Positions 53,367 to 62,520 of a DNA stretch of 64,000 nucleotides are shown here, piece by piece. Numbering within the stretch: position 1 is the stretch's first letter; every line of letters begins with the position of its first letter. The stretch covers positions 992,001 through 1,056,000 of the forward strand of contig NZ_WBJY01000001.1 of the NCBI RefSeq assembly GCF_008831085.1. Direction: 5' to 3'. The translations under genes and the position numbers were made by a program. The DNA comes from Pseudoclavibacter endophyticus. Its GTDB lineage: Bacteria; Actinomycetota; Actinomycetes; Actinomycetales; Microbacteriaceae. The notes under the pieces are model-generated. The model did no database searches and was not told where the DNA came from. It worked only from the letters and a program-made list of their open reading frames with translations.

Positions 53367-53394
53367 GCGGCATCCGACTTCGAAGGAGAAGATC

Positions 53395-53784
53395 ATGACG
53401 ACCCCCGATCCGGCAGTAGTCGAGGCCGCGGCATCCGCCATCGTCGAGGCGTTCGCCGCCACCGACACCGAGCGCTACTTCGCGGGGTTCGCGCCTGACG
53501 CGACGTTCATCTTCCATCCCGAACCGCACCGCCTGGAAGACCGTGCGGGATACGAGAAGCTGTGGCGGGGATGGCTGGAGAGCGGTTGGAGGGTGACGTC
53601 GTGCACCTCGACCGACCGGCGCACCCAGGTCTTCGACGGCGGCGCGGTGTTCTCGCACACCGTCGCCACTTCGGTCCAGACGGCCGATGGCCCCGAGTCG
53701 TATCGCGAGCGCGAGAGCATCGTCTTCATTGCCGAAGGCGACCGCCTTCTCGCCGTCCACGAACACCTGTCACCGTTCACCTGA
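53395..53784 (+). CDS. NTF2-like / SnoaL-type small protein
   Basis: A 129-residue protein with the cone-shaped NTF2-like fold: VEAAASAIVEAFAATDTERYFAGFAPDATFIFHPEPHRL at the start and TSVQTADGPESYRERESIVFIAEGDRLLAVHEHLSPF at the end. Such proteins bind or isomerise small molecules; the substrate is unknown. GAAGGAG precedes ATG 53395. It lies between the ureohydrolase pseudogene and the permease, probably in one transcript. Confidence 0.75.
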   Translation: MTTPDPAVVEAAASAIVEAFAATDTERYFAGFAPDATFIFHPEPHRLEDRAGYEKLWRGWLESGWRVTSCTSTDRRTQVFDGGAVFSHTVATSVQTADGPESYRERESIVFIAEGDRLLAVHEHLSPFT

Positions 53785-53827
53785 GGGTCGACCACTTCTC
53801 CCGAACCCGAATCGAAGGAGCCCGAAG

Positions 53828-55213
53828 ATGTCGCTCTACTCTCGCCTTGAGCAGCGCCTGCAGTCGCAGTCCGATGACGCCGGACCCGTTCGCGGCACGT
53901 ACTCGGCCGGTCGCCTGCTGATGATCTGGCTCGCCGCGAACCTCGTCGTGACGACTCTGCTCACCGGCACGCTGTTCGTGCCGGACGTGCCGTACGGACT
54001 TGTGCTGCTCCTGATCGTCGGCGGCACCGTCGCGGGTGCCGCCGTCCTCGTCGCGGTTGGGACGATCGGTCGGCGCACCGGCCTTCCGACCATGGCGCTG
54101 ACCCGAGGGCCGTTCGGCACCCGGGGGAGTCTGCTGCCGGTCGCCGCGAACGTCGTCATCCTGATGGGGTGGAGCTGGGTGCAGGCGATGCTCGCGGGCA
54201 TCGCGCTCGACTACGTCGTCGCCACGTTCACCGGGTTCTCCAATCCGGTGATCTTCGCGGCGCTCTGCCAGACCATTGTCGTGATCCTCGCGATCTTCGG
54301 CCACGCCGGTGTCGCGCGCATCGAGCCCTGGTTCGCCGTGATCATCCTCTCGATCGCGGCCTACATCTTCATCGTCGCCTTCACCTCGTTCGGCCCGACT
54401 GAGTTCGTCAGCGCGATCCCGGAGCCGGACGAGCCGTTCTACTCGCCGGGGCTGGTGTTCGACGTCGTTCTCGCCACGGCCATATCGTGGACGGTGCTGG
54501 CGGCCGACATCAACCGTTTTGCCGGCAGCACCCGCGCGAGCGTCGTCGGCTCCGGCGTGGGCTACACCCTCTCGACAGTGATCTCGATGTCGCTCGGAGC
54601 CACCGCCATGGGCTTCGTGCTCCTCCGCGGCGGCGAGGCGATCCCGTTCGATCCGGTGACGATCATCCAGCCGGTCGGCTGGATTTTCGGCGTCGCGATC
54701 TTCCTCTCGGTGATGGCGACCAACACGATGGTCGTGTACGGCATGGTGACCACGGTCGTCAACGCTCTGCCGGGCACGCGAGTCAGGTTCTTGCCAACGG
54801 CTCTCGTACTCGGACTCATCTCGATCGTCGGTGCGACGTTCTTCGGTCTGCTGGATCAGTTCACGACGTTCCTCGTCACGATCGGCGCCCTGTTCGCCCC
54901 GATCTTCGCGATCATGATCGTCGACTACTACCTGATCAGGCGTGCATCGTACGACCGCGATATCTTGCGGGCCACTGGCGGACGCTACTGGTACGTGGGC
55001 GGCATCAACTGGCTCGCGATCGGGGCGTGGGTGGTCGGCGCGGTTCTCGCGTACGTCTGGGCATACGTGTGGCCATTGCCGTTCGGCTCCACGGCCCCTG
55101 CATTCGTGGTCACCTTCGTGCTCTACCTGGCGCTGTCGCTGCGATCACGCACGACAGGATCGTCGGTGCCGGCCGGTAACCTCGCCGTCGAGGAACCCGC
55201 TGTGAAGAAATGA
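53828..55213 (+). CDS. NCS1-family permease (purine/cytosine permease-like)
   Basis: A 461-residue carrier with about 12 spans. RLLMIWLAANLVVTTLLTGTL at the start, ALTRGPFGTRGSLLPVAANVV and SWTVLAADINRFAGSTRAS are typical of the nucleobase:cation symporter-1 family, including CodB-like proteins. The substrate may be a nucleobase, or a guanidino or ureido compound given the neighbouring ureohydrolase remnant (inference). ATG 53828 is the first start inside the family-like region. Confidence 0.85.
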   Translation: MSLYSRLEQRLQSQSDDAGPVRGTYSAGRLLMIWLAANLVVTTLLTGTLFVPDVPYGLVLLLIVGGTVAGAAVLVAVGTIGRRTGLPTMALTRGPFGTRGSLLPVAANVVILMGWSWVQAMLAGIALDYVVATFTGFSNPVIFAALCQTIVVILAIFGHAGVARIEPWFAVIILSIAAYIFIVAFTSFGPTEFVSAIPEPDEPFYSPGLVFDVVLATAISWTVLAADINRFAGSTRASVVGSGVGYTLSTVISMSLGATAMGFVLLRGGEAIPFDPVTIIQPVGWIFGVAIFLSVMATNTMVVYGMVTTVVNALPGTRVRFLPTALVLGLISIVGATFFGLLDQFTTFLVTIGALFAPIFAIMIVDYYLIRRASYDRDILRATGGRYWYVGGINWLAIGAWVVGAVLAYVWAYVWPLPFGSTAPAFVVTFVLYLALSLRSRTTGSSVPAGNLAVEEPAVKK

Positions 55214-55506
55214 CGTTCGGATGCTGCGTGAGCCGAGCCATCCGATCCGCGCCGGCATGACGGTCGACCGCGGTGATCCGGCGGTGCACGTCGAGCCCCC
55301 GCAGGTCCCCCGCGGCCACCGAGGATCAGAGCTGCGGCTGTCCTCGATAGCGACGATGTGCCGCCCCCGCTGGGCCCGTCGCCCCAGCATGTCCGAACGG
55401 TACCCGGTCCTACCTCTAGAGTCGTGCAAGGCGCGACAGTCCGCGTCGGATACGGATGTGACGCCGGAAGGATGACCGGCGCGGGGACGAAGAGGGAGTC
55501 CGATTC
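55214..55506. other. 293-bp intergenic stretch without a supported gene
   Basis: No frame on either strand shows protein-family similarity. GGAGTCCGATTC just before 55507 can serve as a ribosome binding site for the esterase. No clear promoter, hairpin or repeat was found. Confidence 0.5.
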
Positions 55507-56586
55507 GTGAGTCAGACAATGGCGGAGCATCGTGGCGGTCGCGGCAGGAAGCACCTCCTGCACCATGGCCGGAGCCGGCGCCGCTGGCTGCGCGGGGCGG
55601 TCGTCGCCGGGATCCTCGTGCTGCTGGTCGTTGTGACGTTGCAGGCGACGCCGTGGCCGTCGGCCCTGCTCATCCGCTCGGTATTCGAGAAGGGTGGCGC
55701 GGAGACGGTCGCCGAAATGGAGCCGTACGTGCCGGCCACGGGCGTCGAAGACCTCGGCGTGCACCAGTACGGTGACGACGACTCGTCCGACACGACGCTC
55801 CGCGCCTTCTCGGCCGACGGTGAGGGACCTCTTCCCGCCGTGGTGTGGATCCACGGGGGCGCCTGGATCTCGGGACACCGTGAGGATGTCGAGCCTTACC
55901 TGCAGATCCTCGCGGCCGAGGGCTACACCACGATCGCGCTCAACTACACGGTGGGTCCCGACGCGGTCTATCCCACCGCGGTAAACCAGCTCAATGAGGC
56001 GCTCGCCTACATTGACGCGCACGCCGAGGAATTGCGTGTCGATCCCGAGCGGATCGTCCTCGCCGGCGACTCGGCTGGCGCCCAGCTGGCCAGTCAGTTG
56101 ACGGTACTGACGACCAACCCGGAGTACGCCCAGCTCATCGGCATCGAGCCTGCCCTCGCGTCATCCCAGCTCATCGGAACCATCCTGAACTGCGGCGTGT
56201 ACGACATGCGTCGGATGGCGGACCTCACCGGCATCGCGGCGTGGGGGTTCAAGACGGCGCTGTGGGCATACACGGGGACCAAGGACTGGTCGGCGACCTA
56301 TGCCGGGGCGACCATGTCGACGATCGACTTCGTGACGGAGGACTTCCCGTCCACCTACATCAGCGGAGGTAACGGCGACGGACTCACCTGGCTGCAGTCG
56401 GTGCCGATGGCCGAGCGATTGCAGTCCGAGGGCGTGGAGGTCACCCGGCTCTTCTGGCCCGAGCCGCACCAACCGTCGCTGCAGCACGAGTACCAGTTCC
56501 ACCTCGACCTCGACGAGGCCCAGACCGCCCTCCGAGAGACCATCGCATTCCTGGCGGGGATCACCGCGTCGAACGACGGGAGCTGA
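55507..56586 (+). CDS. Membrane-anchored esterase/lipase of the HSL type
   Basis: A 359-residue alpha/beta hydrolase. After a basic N-terminus comes one transmembrane anchor (residues ~29-48, AVVAGILVLLVVVTLQATPW). The oxyanion motif is WIHGGAWISG, the nucleophile is in LAGDSAGAQLA (Ser ~189) and the catalytic His is probably in WPEPHQPSLQHEYQFH. The substrate is unknown. GTG 55507 is supported by GGAG upstream. Confidence 0.88.
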   Translation: MSQTMAEHRGGRGRKHLLHHGRSRRRWLRGAVVAGILVLLVVVTLQATPWPSALLIRSVFEKGGAETVAEMEPYVPATGVEDLGVHQYGDDDSSDTTLRAFSADGEGPLPAVVWIHGGAWISGHREDVEPYLQILAAEGYTTIALNYTVGPDAVYPTAVNQLNEALAYIDAHAEELRVDPERIVLAGDSAGAQLASQLTVLTTNPEYAQLIGIEPALASSQLIGTILNCGVYDMRRMADLTGIAAWGFKTALWAYTGTKDWSATYAGATMSTIDFVTEDFPSTYISGGNGDGLTWLQSVPMAERLQSEGVEVTRLFWPEPHQPSLQHEYQFHLDLDEAQTALRETIAFLAGITASNDGS

Positions 56587-56697
56587 GTCTCGCGAGCAAC
56601 GCCAGCTGCCCACCGAGGCCGGGCCCAGCAGGGACGGATCGACGCGAGTCGTGAAACCAGTGATCGGCCGCCGAGGGCAGCGTCTCGGCGTCCTCCG

Positions 56698-57078
56698 TCA
56701 TTTCAGGGTGCTTGCGGATGCGTCGGACGCCGCGCGGACGACGGTGAGAAGGAACACGCTGTCCTCGATGGCCGTCACCGAATGCCGTTCGGGTGGGATG
56801 GCGATGAGGTCTCCCCTGTTGAGCTCCCATGACCTCGCTTGCCCGTTCAGGCGCACCCGCCCGGTCAACACGTGCAACGTCGCTTCGGGCGGACTTTCGT
56901 GTTCAGCCAGGTGGCTGCCGGCCAGAAGCGCGAGCACCGTCTGCCTGAGGAGCGTGTCACGCGATCCGTAGACGGTTTCCGCCGCGCGGTGCGCGTTGGC
57001 GGTGCGCGCTGCGGCGAGCAGCTTGTCGTGTCGCGTGATGAGGTTCGTGGGCAGAAGGTCGTTGCTGTCGTGTGTCAT
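56698..57078 (-). CDS. Small cupin domain protein
   Basis: A 126-residue single cupin. Residues ~55-115 hold GSHLAEHESPPEATLHVLTGRVRLNG and GDLIAIPPERHSVTAIEDSVFLLTVV, the two cupin motifs. The N-terminal helix (LLAAARTANAHRAAETVYG) is extra. The gene is coupled by ATGA to a tiny upstream frame at 57075-57161. It is divergent from a DUF2249-cupin fusion gene, and the two probably belong to one regulon. Confidence 0.82.
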   Translation of the reverse strand: MTHDSNDLLPTNLITRHDKLLAAARTANAHRAAETVYGSRDTLLRQTVLALLAGSHLAEHESPPEATLHVLTGRVRLNGQARSWELNRGDLIAIPPERHSVTAIEDSVFLLTVVRAASDASASTLK

Positions 57079-57161
57079 CGTCCGCTCGCTTTCACCTGGT
57101 TGCCAAGAGCAGACTCCTCTGCAATGTTCGCGGCCGCAGTCGCCACCATCTCATCGTTCAT
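57075..57161 (-). CDS. Tiny 28-residue open frame coupled to cupin gene
   Basis: ATG 57161 is preceded by AGGAG seven bases upstream and the frame ends in a TGA that overlaps the cupin start (ATGA). The predicted peptide starts MNDEMVATAAANIAEESALG. It could be a leader peptide that couples translation, or a genuine micro-protein. There is no family evidence, so the call rests on the ribosome binding site and the overlap. Confidence 0.4.
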   Translation of the reverse strand: MNDEMVATAAANIAEESALGNQVKASGR

Positions 57162-57386
57162 GCTGCTGCTCCTGTCGTCGCGCTCCGCACCCGGCACGCG
57201 CCGGGCCGCTCACGAAAGAGCGGATAGCGTTGGGTGTGCGTCGAGCCGTTCAGCCAAGGCCATGCCATACACCAGCGTCTCCGAGACCTGCGGCAACCGC
57301 AACACCGGCGACTCGCGACCGGTCGATCTTCCGCATTGCCGCGAATGATCCGGTTCGCTTGAGAGGGAAGCGAAGGAGGACGAAAC

Positions 57387-57998
57387 ATGCTGGATGACCG
57401 TGAGGTGGACGTGCGCGCGATTCCCGAGGCGCAACGGCACGCGCTGGTTCTTGCTGCCTTCGACCGCCTCGACATCGGGCAGGCGATCCTGCTGACCGAT
57501 GATCACGAGCCCCGGCAACTGTGGGAGGAGTTCGACCGGGAGTTGCCAGGCTCGTTCACCTGGAATTCCCTGGGTGAGACCAGCGCCGGTGCTTGGCAGG
57601 CGCGGATCGTTCGCAGGACACGCAGGCCTCTACCGCGGCTCGTCGCTGATACATCGGCGCTCCTGGGAGCGCTCGACATCGACCGGGGCGGCTCCGTGTG
57701 GCAGCTGAACCCCGCCAGTCGTGACCTCGATGCGAACATCATCGCTCTGCCGCCAGGCGACACGATCGCCACTCACGACGGCCCCGACCTCGACGTGCTG
57801 ATCTTGGTGCTCACCGGGACTGGCACGGTCGGAACGGAGAACGGCGAGATCCCACTGACGCCCGGCGCACTGCTCTGGCTCCCGGCCGGTTCCCAGCGCC
57901 GCATCGAGGCCGGCGACGACGGGCTCCGGTACTTCTCCGTCCACCACCGCAAGCCCACGCTGACCATCTCTCCGTTGCCGCCTCGCACCGAGCGCTGA
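57387..57998 (+). CDS. DUF2249-cupin fusion protein
   Basis: A 203-residue protein. Residues 1-75 match DUF2249 (LDDREVDVRAIPEAQRHALVLAAFDRL and ELPGSFTWNSLGETSAGAWQARI). Residues ~95-200 form a cupin (GPDLDVLILVLTGTGTVGTENGEIPLTPGALLWLPAGSQRRIEAG). DUF2249 proteins often occur with denitrification or hemerythrin-type redox genes. GAAGGAGG precedes ATG 57387. The divergent upstream region with the small cupin gene has no obvious operator. Confidence 0.82.
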   Translation: MLDDREVDVRAIPEAQRHALVLAAFDRLDIGQAILLTDDHEPRQLWEEFDRELPGSFTWNSLGETSAGAWQARIVRRTRRPLPRLVADTSALLGALDIDRGGSVWQLNPASRDLDANIIALPPGDTIATHDGPDLDVLILVLTGTGTVGTENGEIPLTPGALLWLPAGSQRRIEAGDDGLRYFSVHHRKPTLTISPLPPRTER

Positions 57999-58090
57999 CC
58001 ATCCAATAGCGACGGGGTAGCGGTACGGGTGTGGAGCGCTGAAGGATGGCACATGAGCCGAACCTGCTGGTGTGTGAAGGGGACTGCACA

Positions 58091-58378
58091 ATGAGTGATG
58101 TGAGCCGCGACCAGATACGCACGCTTGCCGAGTACCTGAACGTCGACGATCAGGTTGTCGTCGAGCACCACCGCGTTCTCGTCGAGGATGACGCTGTCTA
58201 CGCGGTCAACCCGGTTCGCGGGGGCTCCGCCGTCATCGTCGCCGCTGACGGCTCCGCCCTCTGGGGCAACTCGAGCCTGACGTTCGCGCAGCTGCTCGCG
58301 GCCTTCCGCTCGGGCCGGCGCACACCCCCTGAGCAGTTCACGGAAGCGCGACGCGAGCGCTCCTCGCCCGTTGCGTAG
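58091..58378 (+). CDS. Hypothetical small protein, 95 aa
   Basis: An unrecognised 95-residue protein with a compact alpha/beta look (TLAEYLNVDDQVVVEHHRVL; DDAVYAVNPVRGGSAVIVAADGSALWGNSSL) and a basic C-terminal tail. No signal or membrane segment. ATG 58091 is chosen because GAAGGGG lies seven bases upstream; the frame is open back to an ATG at 58046. It stands convergent to the next gene. Confidence 0.5.
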   Translation: MSDVSRDQIRTLAEYLNVDDQVVVEHHRVLVEDDAVYAVNPVRGGSAVIVAADGSALWGNSSLTFAQLLAAFRSGRRTPPEQFTEARRERSSPVA

Positions 58379-58395
58379 GAAGCGGTACGTGCCGG

Positions 58396-59877
58396 CTACG
58401 GTGTGTCGCCCCACTTGGGGTCGAGCATCCGGCCGAGGAACTTCGCGTTGTCGAGCACACCGCGCACGAGATGGAATGGCACTCCTGCCGTGACCGCGCC
58501 GCCACGCGCCGCCGCAATGAAGCGCTCCCGTGCCTCCGGGGTGAGCCGCACGTCCAGTCGCGTCGTGACGGTGCCACCGCGCAGGCCATGCTCGCCACGT
58601 GGCCACAGCTTCACGGCCGACCGCGTGTCCCGGGACGTCACGCGCGAGCGCAGGCCGACGCCGTCGCGTACCGCGATCGTGAGGCCGATGGATCCCTCAC
58701 CCGCCTTGAATGCAAGTCGAAGACCCCAGCCCGTCACTGGCACGGAGAGGGCGCGCTCGGTGCGCTGCCGGTCATCGAGGTAGACGATGCCCAGGATCTC
58801 GTTCCACGCGATCACGGGCAGCCCGCGGATCTCGATGCCTTCTGCTGCGACCACCGCTTCGGGACCTGCCGTGTCACCGAGGTTGCGGCGGAGGAGGGCG
58901 ATGCGCGGGATGAAGGCCACGGCGAGCAACCCGAGGAAGACCGCCAACGTGATGAGCAGGCTCGCCCTCGCGTGCTCGAAGCTCGAGAGGGCGAGCAACG
59001 CTGCCGCGCCGCCTGCCAGGACCACGGCGCTGACAACGAGGATGCCGGAGTTCCAGGCGCGGGCCTTCTTCAGCCCCGCGGCATCCGCGTGTTCCTCCTG
59101 GCGACCGCCGCCCCGCACATAGGCGGCCCACTGCTGCAGCTTGGGATCGGTGGCGTCGCCCGCCAGCGCTGCTGCCGTGTCGGCGGCGGGGTTGGGTGCT
59201 GAACCGACCGCCGCCATCGTCGGTGCCAGCACGGACCCGGCGTCCGCGCCATGCCACAGCGGGTTCCGCTCATTCGGCAGCGGAACCTCGAGCCGGTTCT
59301 TGATGGCCGCGGCAAATGCCTCGTAGTGCACTCCCGTGAAGGTGAGCAGCTCGGTCATCCGGGTGCCCGCACCCCGCCCGGTACGCAGAGCGGCGTGCGC
59401 CACCGAGTCTTCGGGAACGAGCCATGCCTCGAACCCCACATCGCCCTTGCTCGTGGGAGGGGGGAACGGCGTGTAGACAGCAGGGTCGCCCGTCGAGAGC
59501 CGCGCGTGCAGATCGTGCATGAGGGGAAGCCCACCCACGAGACCGAACTCGGCTTTGCGCCTGAGGCGATTGCCGCTCTCGCGCCGCGTCCATTCGCGGC
59601 AGCGGAAGACGGCGGCGTAGGCGAACCAGAGCGCGGCGGCGGCGGCGAGGATCAGTCCAGAGAGCGGAGCCAGTCGCTGAGAAACCTGATTGCGCGCGAG
59701 CGTAACGCGTTCGGCGTCAACGTTCGCGGACTGCTGCAGCGACTCGAAGTTGTCGAAGACGGAGACGAACACAGCGACCGACATGGCGGCGAACAGGATG
59801 CAGACCATCGTCTTCCAGGCCGAGCGATGCCTGTCGAGCGAGCCGTCGTTGCGGAGCACGGGGGTGAATCGGCTCAA
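58396..59877 (-). CDS. Hypothetical membrane protein with four spans
   Basis: An unrecognised protein of about 493 residues. Two hydrophobic segments lie in the N-terminal part (WKTMVCILFAAMSVAVFVSVF and LSGLILAAAAALWFAYAAVF) and two near residues 290-340 (ILVVSAVVLAGGAAALLAL; LLITLAVFLGLLAVAFIPRI). Between them is a ~180-residue soluble domain, and a C-terminal domain of ~140 residues (GIEIRGLPVIAWNEILGIVYLDD) that resembles small PH-like or STAS-like folds in spacing only. No ATG is well placed. TTG 59877 with AAAGG upstream is proposed; a longer frame exists. Confidence 0.55.
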   Translation of the reverse strand: MSRFTPVLRNDGSLDRHRSAWKTMVCILFAAMSVAVFVSVFDNFESLQQSANVDAERVTLARNQVSQRLAPLSGLILAAAAALWFAYAAVFRCREWTRRESGNRLRRKAEFGLVGGLPLMHDLHARLSTGDPAVYTPFPPPTSKGDVGFEAWLVPEDSVAHAALRTGRGAGTRMTELLTFTGVHYEAFAAAIKNRLEVPLPNERNPLWHGADAGSVLAPTMAAVGSAPNPAADTAAALAGDATDPKLQQWAAYVRGGGRQEEHADAAGLKKARAWNSGILVVSAVVLAGGAAALLALSSFEHARASLLITLAVFLGLLAVAFIPRIALLRRNLGDTAGPEAVVAAEGIEIRGLPVIAWNEILGIVYLDDRQRTERALSVPVTGWGLRLAFKAGEGSIGLTIAVRDGVGLRSRVTSRDTRSAVKLWPRGEHGLRGGTVTTRLDVRLTPEARERFIAAARGGAVTAGVPFHLVRGVLDNAKFLGRMLDPKWGDTP

Positions 59878-59990
59878 TGTGGGCCTTTCGGTAGCGGCAG
59901 CATGCACGTGGCTGTCGGGAACATGCTGCCGCCCGCCCACGGTTCGCGGCTGATCCTATTGGAGAGGCGAGCCTGGCGCCGTTTCGCCGT

Positions 59991-61859
59991 TCACCGACGC
60001 GCCTCGATTCGCAGGGCGGCGACGAGGTCTCGATAGAGGGCGGTGGTCTCCATGAGTTCCTGATGGGTTCCGCGGCCGATCACGCGGCCGGCGTCCATCA
60101 CCAGGATTTGGTCGGCGTCGAGCACGGTGGAGAGCCGGTGTGCGACGGTCACGACCGCGGACGTCCTCGCGACCTCGGCGATGGTCTGTTGGATGGCCGC
60201 CTCGGTGACGCCGTCGACCTGTGCTGTGGCCTCGTCGAGCAGCATCACCCGCGGCCGGGCCAGCAGGGCTCGGGCCAGGGCGATGCGCTGCCGTTGCCCG
60301 CCGGAGATGTTGGTTTCGGTGAGCCGGGTGTCCAGCCCGTCGGGCAGCTCTGCGATCTTCTCGGCGAGGTGAAGGCGCTCCAAGACCGCTTCAACCTCTG
60401 ACTGGCTGGCGTCCGGGTTGGAGAATTGCAGATTCTGCCGGATGGTGCCGGGCACCACGGGCGTCTCCTGCTCCACGTAAGCGAAGGCACGGCGGACCTC
60501 GGCGTGGCTGAGCTGCTGGTAGGGAATGCCGCCGAGCCGGATCACTCCGGCATCGGGCTCCAGGAATCGCAGCAGGAGATTCAGCACGGTGGTCTTGCCC
60601 GCGCCCGATGAGCCGACCAGGGCCACATGTCCGGCCCGGGGCACGGTGAGGTGCAGGTCCTCAACAATGGGCGGAGTGTGTGGCTCGTACCGCGCCGTGA
60701 CGCCGGACAGCTTCAGGACGGGAATCGCGGCGTTCGGCGGCTCGGGGGCCTGCGGCTCGGGGCGTCGCTCAACGGCCGTGGCGCTGAGCTGCCGCTCGGC
60801 TCGGAGCAGGCTCCCCTCGTCGGCGGCCTCGGTGATCCGCACACCGAGCTCGGCCGACTCAACGGGCAGCTGCTCGATCTGGGCAATCCGACCGGCCGCG
60901 GCGAGTCCGCTCTGGAGCGTTGTGAGGTTCTGCGTGAGCTCCATCATCGGGCCCATCAATCCCCACACGTACAACAGGAACGCCACCAGTGTGGGGATGC
61001 CGAGGTCGCCGGTGCTGACCCGGTACGCGCCGAACCCGAGCACCACGATGATGGCCAGCTCCATCGCCGCCCCCGTGATGGTCCACGCTGCGGCCTGGAT
61101 GCGCACCGAGCGCAGGCTCTGGCGGCGGGACTCCGCCGCGTGGCTCATGACCGATGCATAGCGAGCATGCTCGGCAGACGAGGACTTCACCGTCTTGATC
61201 GACCGGACCGTTCCCTCGACCTCGGTTCCGAGATCGGCCAAGGCAGCCTGCGCCTTTTCCTCAATCGTCGCGATCCGCGGCACCAGCACCGTGAAGCAGA
61301 GCAGGACAACGAGCACCGCTCCCAGCGTTGCGGCAAGGAGCGGGAAGTCCAGCCAGGCCATCAAGGCGATGGATCCGACCAGCGTGATGGCCCCGTTGAT
61401 CAGTCCGATGATCGACGTCGACGCGGCTTGGTTCAACAGCACGGTGTCGCTGGTGACCCGGGTGACCAGTTCGCCCGGGCTGCGCTCGAGCAGCGCGAAG
61501 ACCCGGCTCCCCAGGTAGCGCAGGACCATGCGCCGCCGCGCGTCATAGACGATGTCCTCGGCCAGCCGACCGAGCATCACCCACTGGAACCACCCGACCG
61601 CGGCTCCGACGATGAGCAGGCCGAGCAGCACCAGCACCGGGTCGCGCAGTGATCCGGCGACGGCAAGGGTCTGCAGAACCCATTCGGTGACCAGCGGGCT
61701 GATCAGGGCCATCGCCGAGGTCGCGAGGCCCAGCACGAGGGCTATCAGCAGGGCTGGCAGATGGGGGCGGGCGAAGGACCACAGAATGGCCATGCGCCGG
61801 GAGCGCGGGGCGGAAGCGCCCTCGGGTTCGGCGATCGGGGTCACGCGTGCGTCGTCCAT
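59991..61859 (-). CDS. ABC transporter with fused membrane and ATPase domains (exporter type)
   Basis: A 622-residue half-transporter of the ABCB/MsbA type, probably acting as a dimer. Six spans lie in residues ~30-320. The ATPase domain has Walker A GSSGAGKT, signature NISGGQRQRIALARALLA, Walker B VMLLDEAT and the H-loop VAHRLSTVL. The region between holds a long linker (residues ~340-370). ATG 61859 or GTG 61865 may be the start. It is divergent from a TetR gene, so drug-induced control is plausible. Confidence 0.9.
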   Translation of the reverse strand: MDDARVTPIAEPEGASAPRSRRMAILWSFARPHLPALLIALVLGLATSAMALISPLVTEWVLQTLAVAGSLRDPVLVLLGLLIVGAAVGWFQWVMLGRLAEDIVYDARRRMVLRYLGSRVFALLERSPGELVTRVTSDTVLLNQAASTSIIGLINGAITLVGSIALMAWLDFPLLAATLGAVLVVLLCFTVLVPRIATIEEKAQAALADLGTEVEGTVRSIKTVKSSSAEHARYASVMSHAAESRRQSLRSVRIQAAAWTITGAAMELAIIVVLGFGAYRVSTGDLGIPTLVAFLLYVWGLMGPMMELTQNLTTLQSGLAAAGRIAQIEQLPVESAELGVRITEAADEGSLLRAERQLSATAVERRPEPQAPEPPNAAIPVLKLSGVTARYEPHTPPIVEDLHLTVPRAGHVALVGSSGAGKTTVLNLLLRFLEPDAGVIRLGGIPYQQLSHAEVRRAFAYVEQETPVVPGTIRQNLQFSNPDASQSEVEAVLERLHLAEKIAELPDGLDTRLTETNISGGQRQRIALARALLARPRVMLLDEATAQVDGVTEAAIQQTIAEVARTSAVVTVAHRLSTVLDADQILVMDAGRVIGRGTHQELMETTALYRDLVAALRIEARR

Positions 61860-61871
61860 GGTCACTAGTGA

Positions 61872-61896
61872 GACATATGTGTCCCAAAATTGTCAA
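61872..61896. promoter_or_regulatory. Palindrome and consensus -35 in the ABC/TetR divergent promoter
   Basis: ACATATGT (61873-61880) is an 8-bp perfect palindrome flanked by GACA and TGTC arms. On the minus strand a consensus TTGACA -35 lies at 61891-61896. It could drive the ABC gene, and the palindrome would sit where a TetR repressor commonly binds. The -10 is not convincing. Confidence 0.4.
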
Positions 61897-61938
61897 GTTC
61901 TGTTTTAGTATGGGTTCGTGGTCGGATATGCTCGCGGC

Positions 61939-62520
61939 ATGTCCGACCACACGCCGGCCGCCGAACGGACCCGCCGCGCCATCGTGGAGGCGGGGATCGC
62001 CGTCCTGGCAGCGAATCCCGGCGCCTCCATCGGGGAGATCGCGGCGAAGGCCGCCGTCTCACGGAGCACCTTTCACCGGTACTTCAGCGACAAGGCAGCG
62101 CTGAAGAAGGCCGCCGCGGACCTCGCCGCCGAGGCGTGGCACACCGCGGTTGAACGCGCCAGGCTCGCCGAGGGCACCGGCCTGGAGGCATACCGTCGGT
62201 TGTGCACGGAACTGCTGGACCGTCTGCCGGCACTGGTCTGGTGGATGAGCAACGATGGTTCAGAGGATGCCCCTTCGCGCCCCGAGGACGAGGACGAGAC
62301 GGACCGGAAGATCGCCGCGATGCTGCGGCGCGGACACGAGGACGGGAGCATCGACGCCCAACTCAGCGTCGAGTGGATCAGCAACTCGGTGTGGGCGGTG
62401 CTCTACGCCGTCTACTTCATCCCGGCGGAGACGCACGGCCGACTGAGTGGTTTCGAGGTCCGCCAGCAGGCCCTTCGCACCCTGCTGAAGGCCGCTGCCG
62501 CTGATCCTGTCGGTATCTGA
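61939..62520 (+). CDS. TetR family transcriptional regulator
   Basis: A 193-residue TetR protein. The N-terminal helix-turn-helix (TRRAIVEAGIAVLAANPGASIGEIAAKAAVSRSTFHRYFSDKAAL) is clear. The C-terminal ligand domain contains ALVWWMSNDGSEDAPS and WISNSVWAVLYAVYFIPAETH. It is divergent from the ABC exporter and probably represses it and itself. ATG 61939 is preferred over the upstream GTG 61918. Confidence 0.9.
   Translation: MSDHTPAAERTRRAIVEAGIAVLAANPGASIGEIAAKAAVSRSTFHRYFSDKAALKKAAADLAAEAWHTAVERARLAEGTGLEAYRRLCTELLDRLPALVWWMSNDGSEDAPSRPEDEDETDRKIAAMLRRGHEDGSIDAQLSVEWISNSVWAVLYAVYFIPAETHGRLSGFEVRQQALRTLLKAAAADPVGI

Noticed and set aside
55214..55506. Possible gene remnant between the permease and the esterase
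   Set aside because: All six frames were read and none showed a protein-family motif, a start with ribosome binding site or a structured RNA.
57162..57386. Possible minus-strand gene fragment (LPQVSETLVYGMALAERLDAH) between the small cupin and the DUF2249 gene
   Set aside because: It overlaps the DUF2249 start on the opposite strand, has no start signal and no recognisable family, so it could not be supported.
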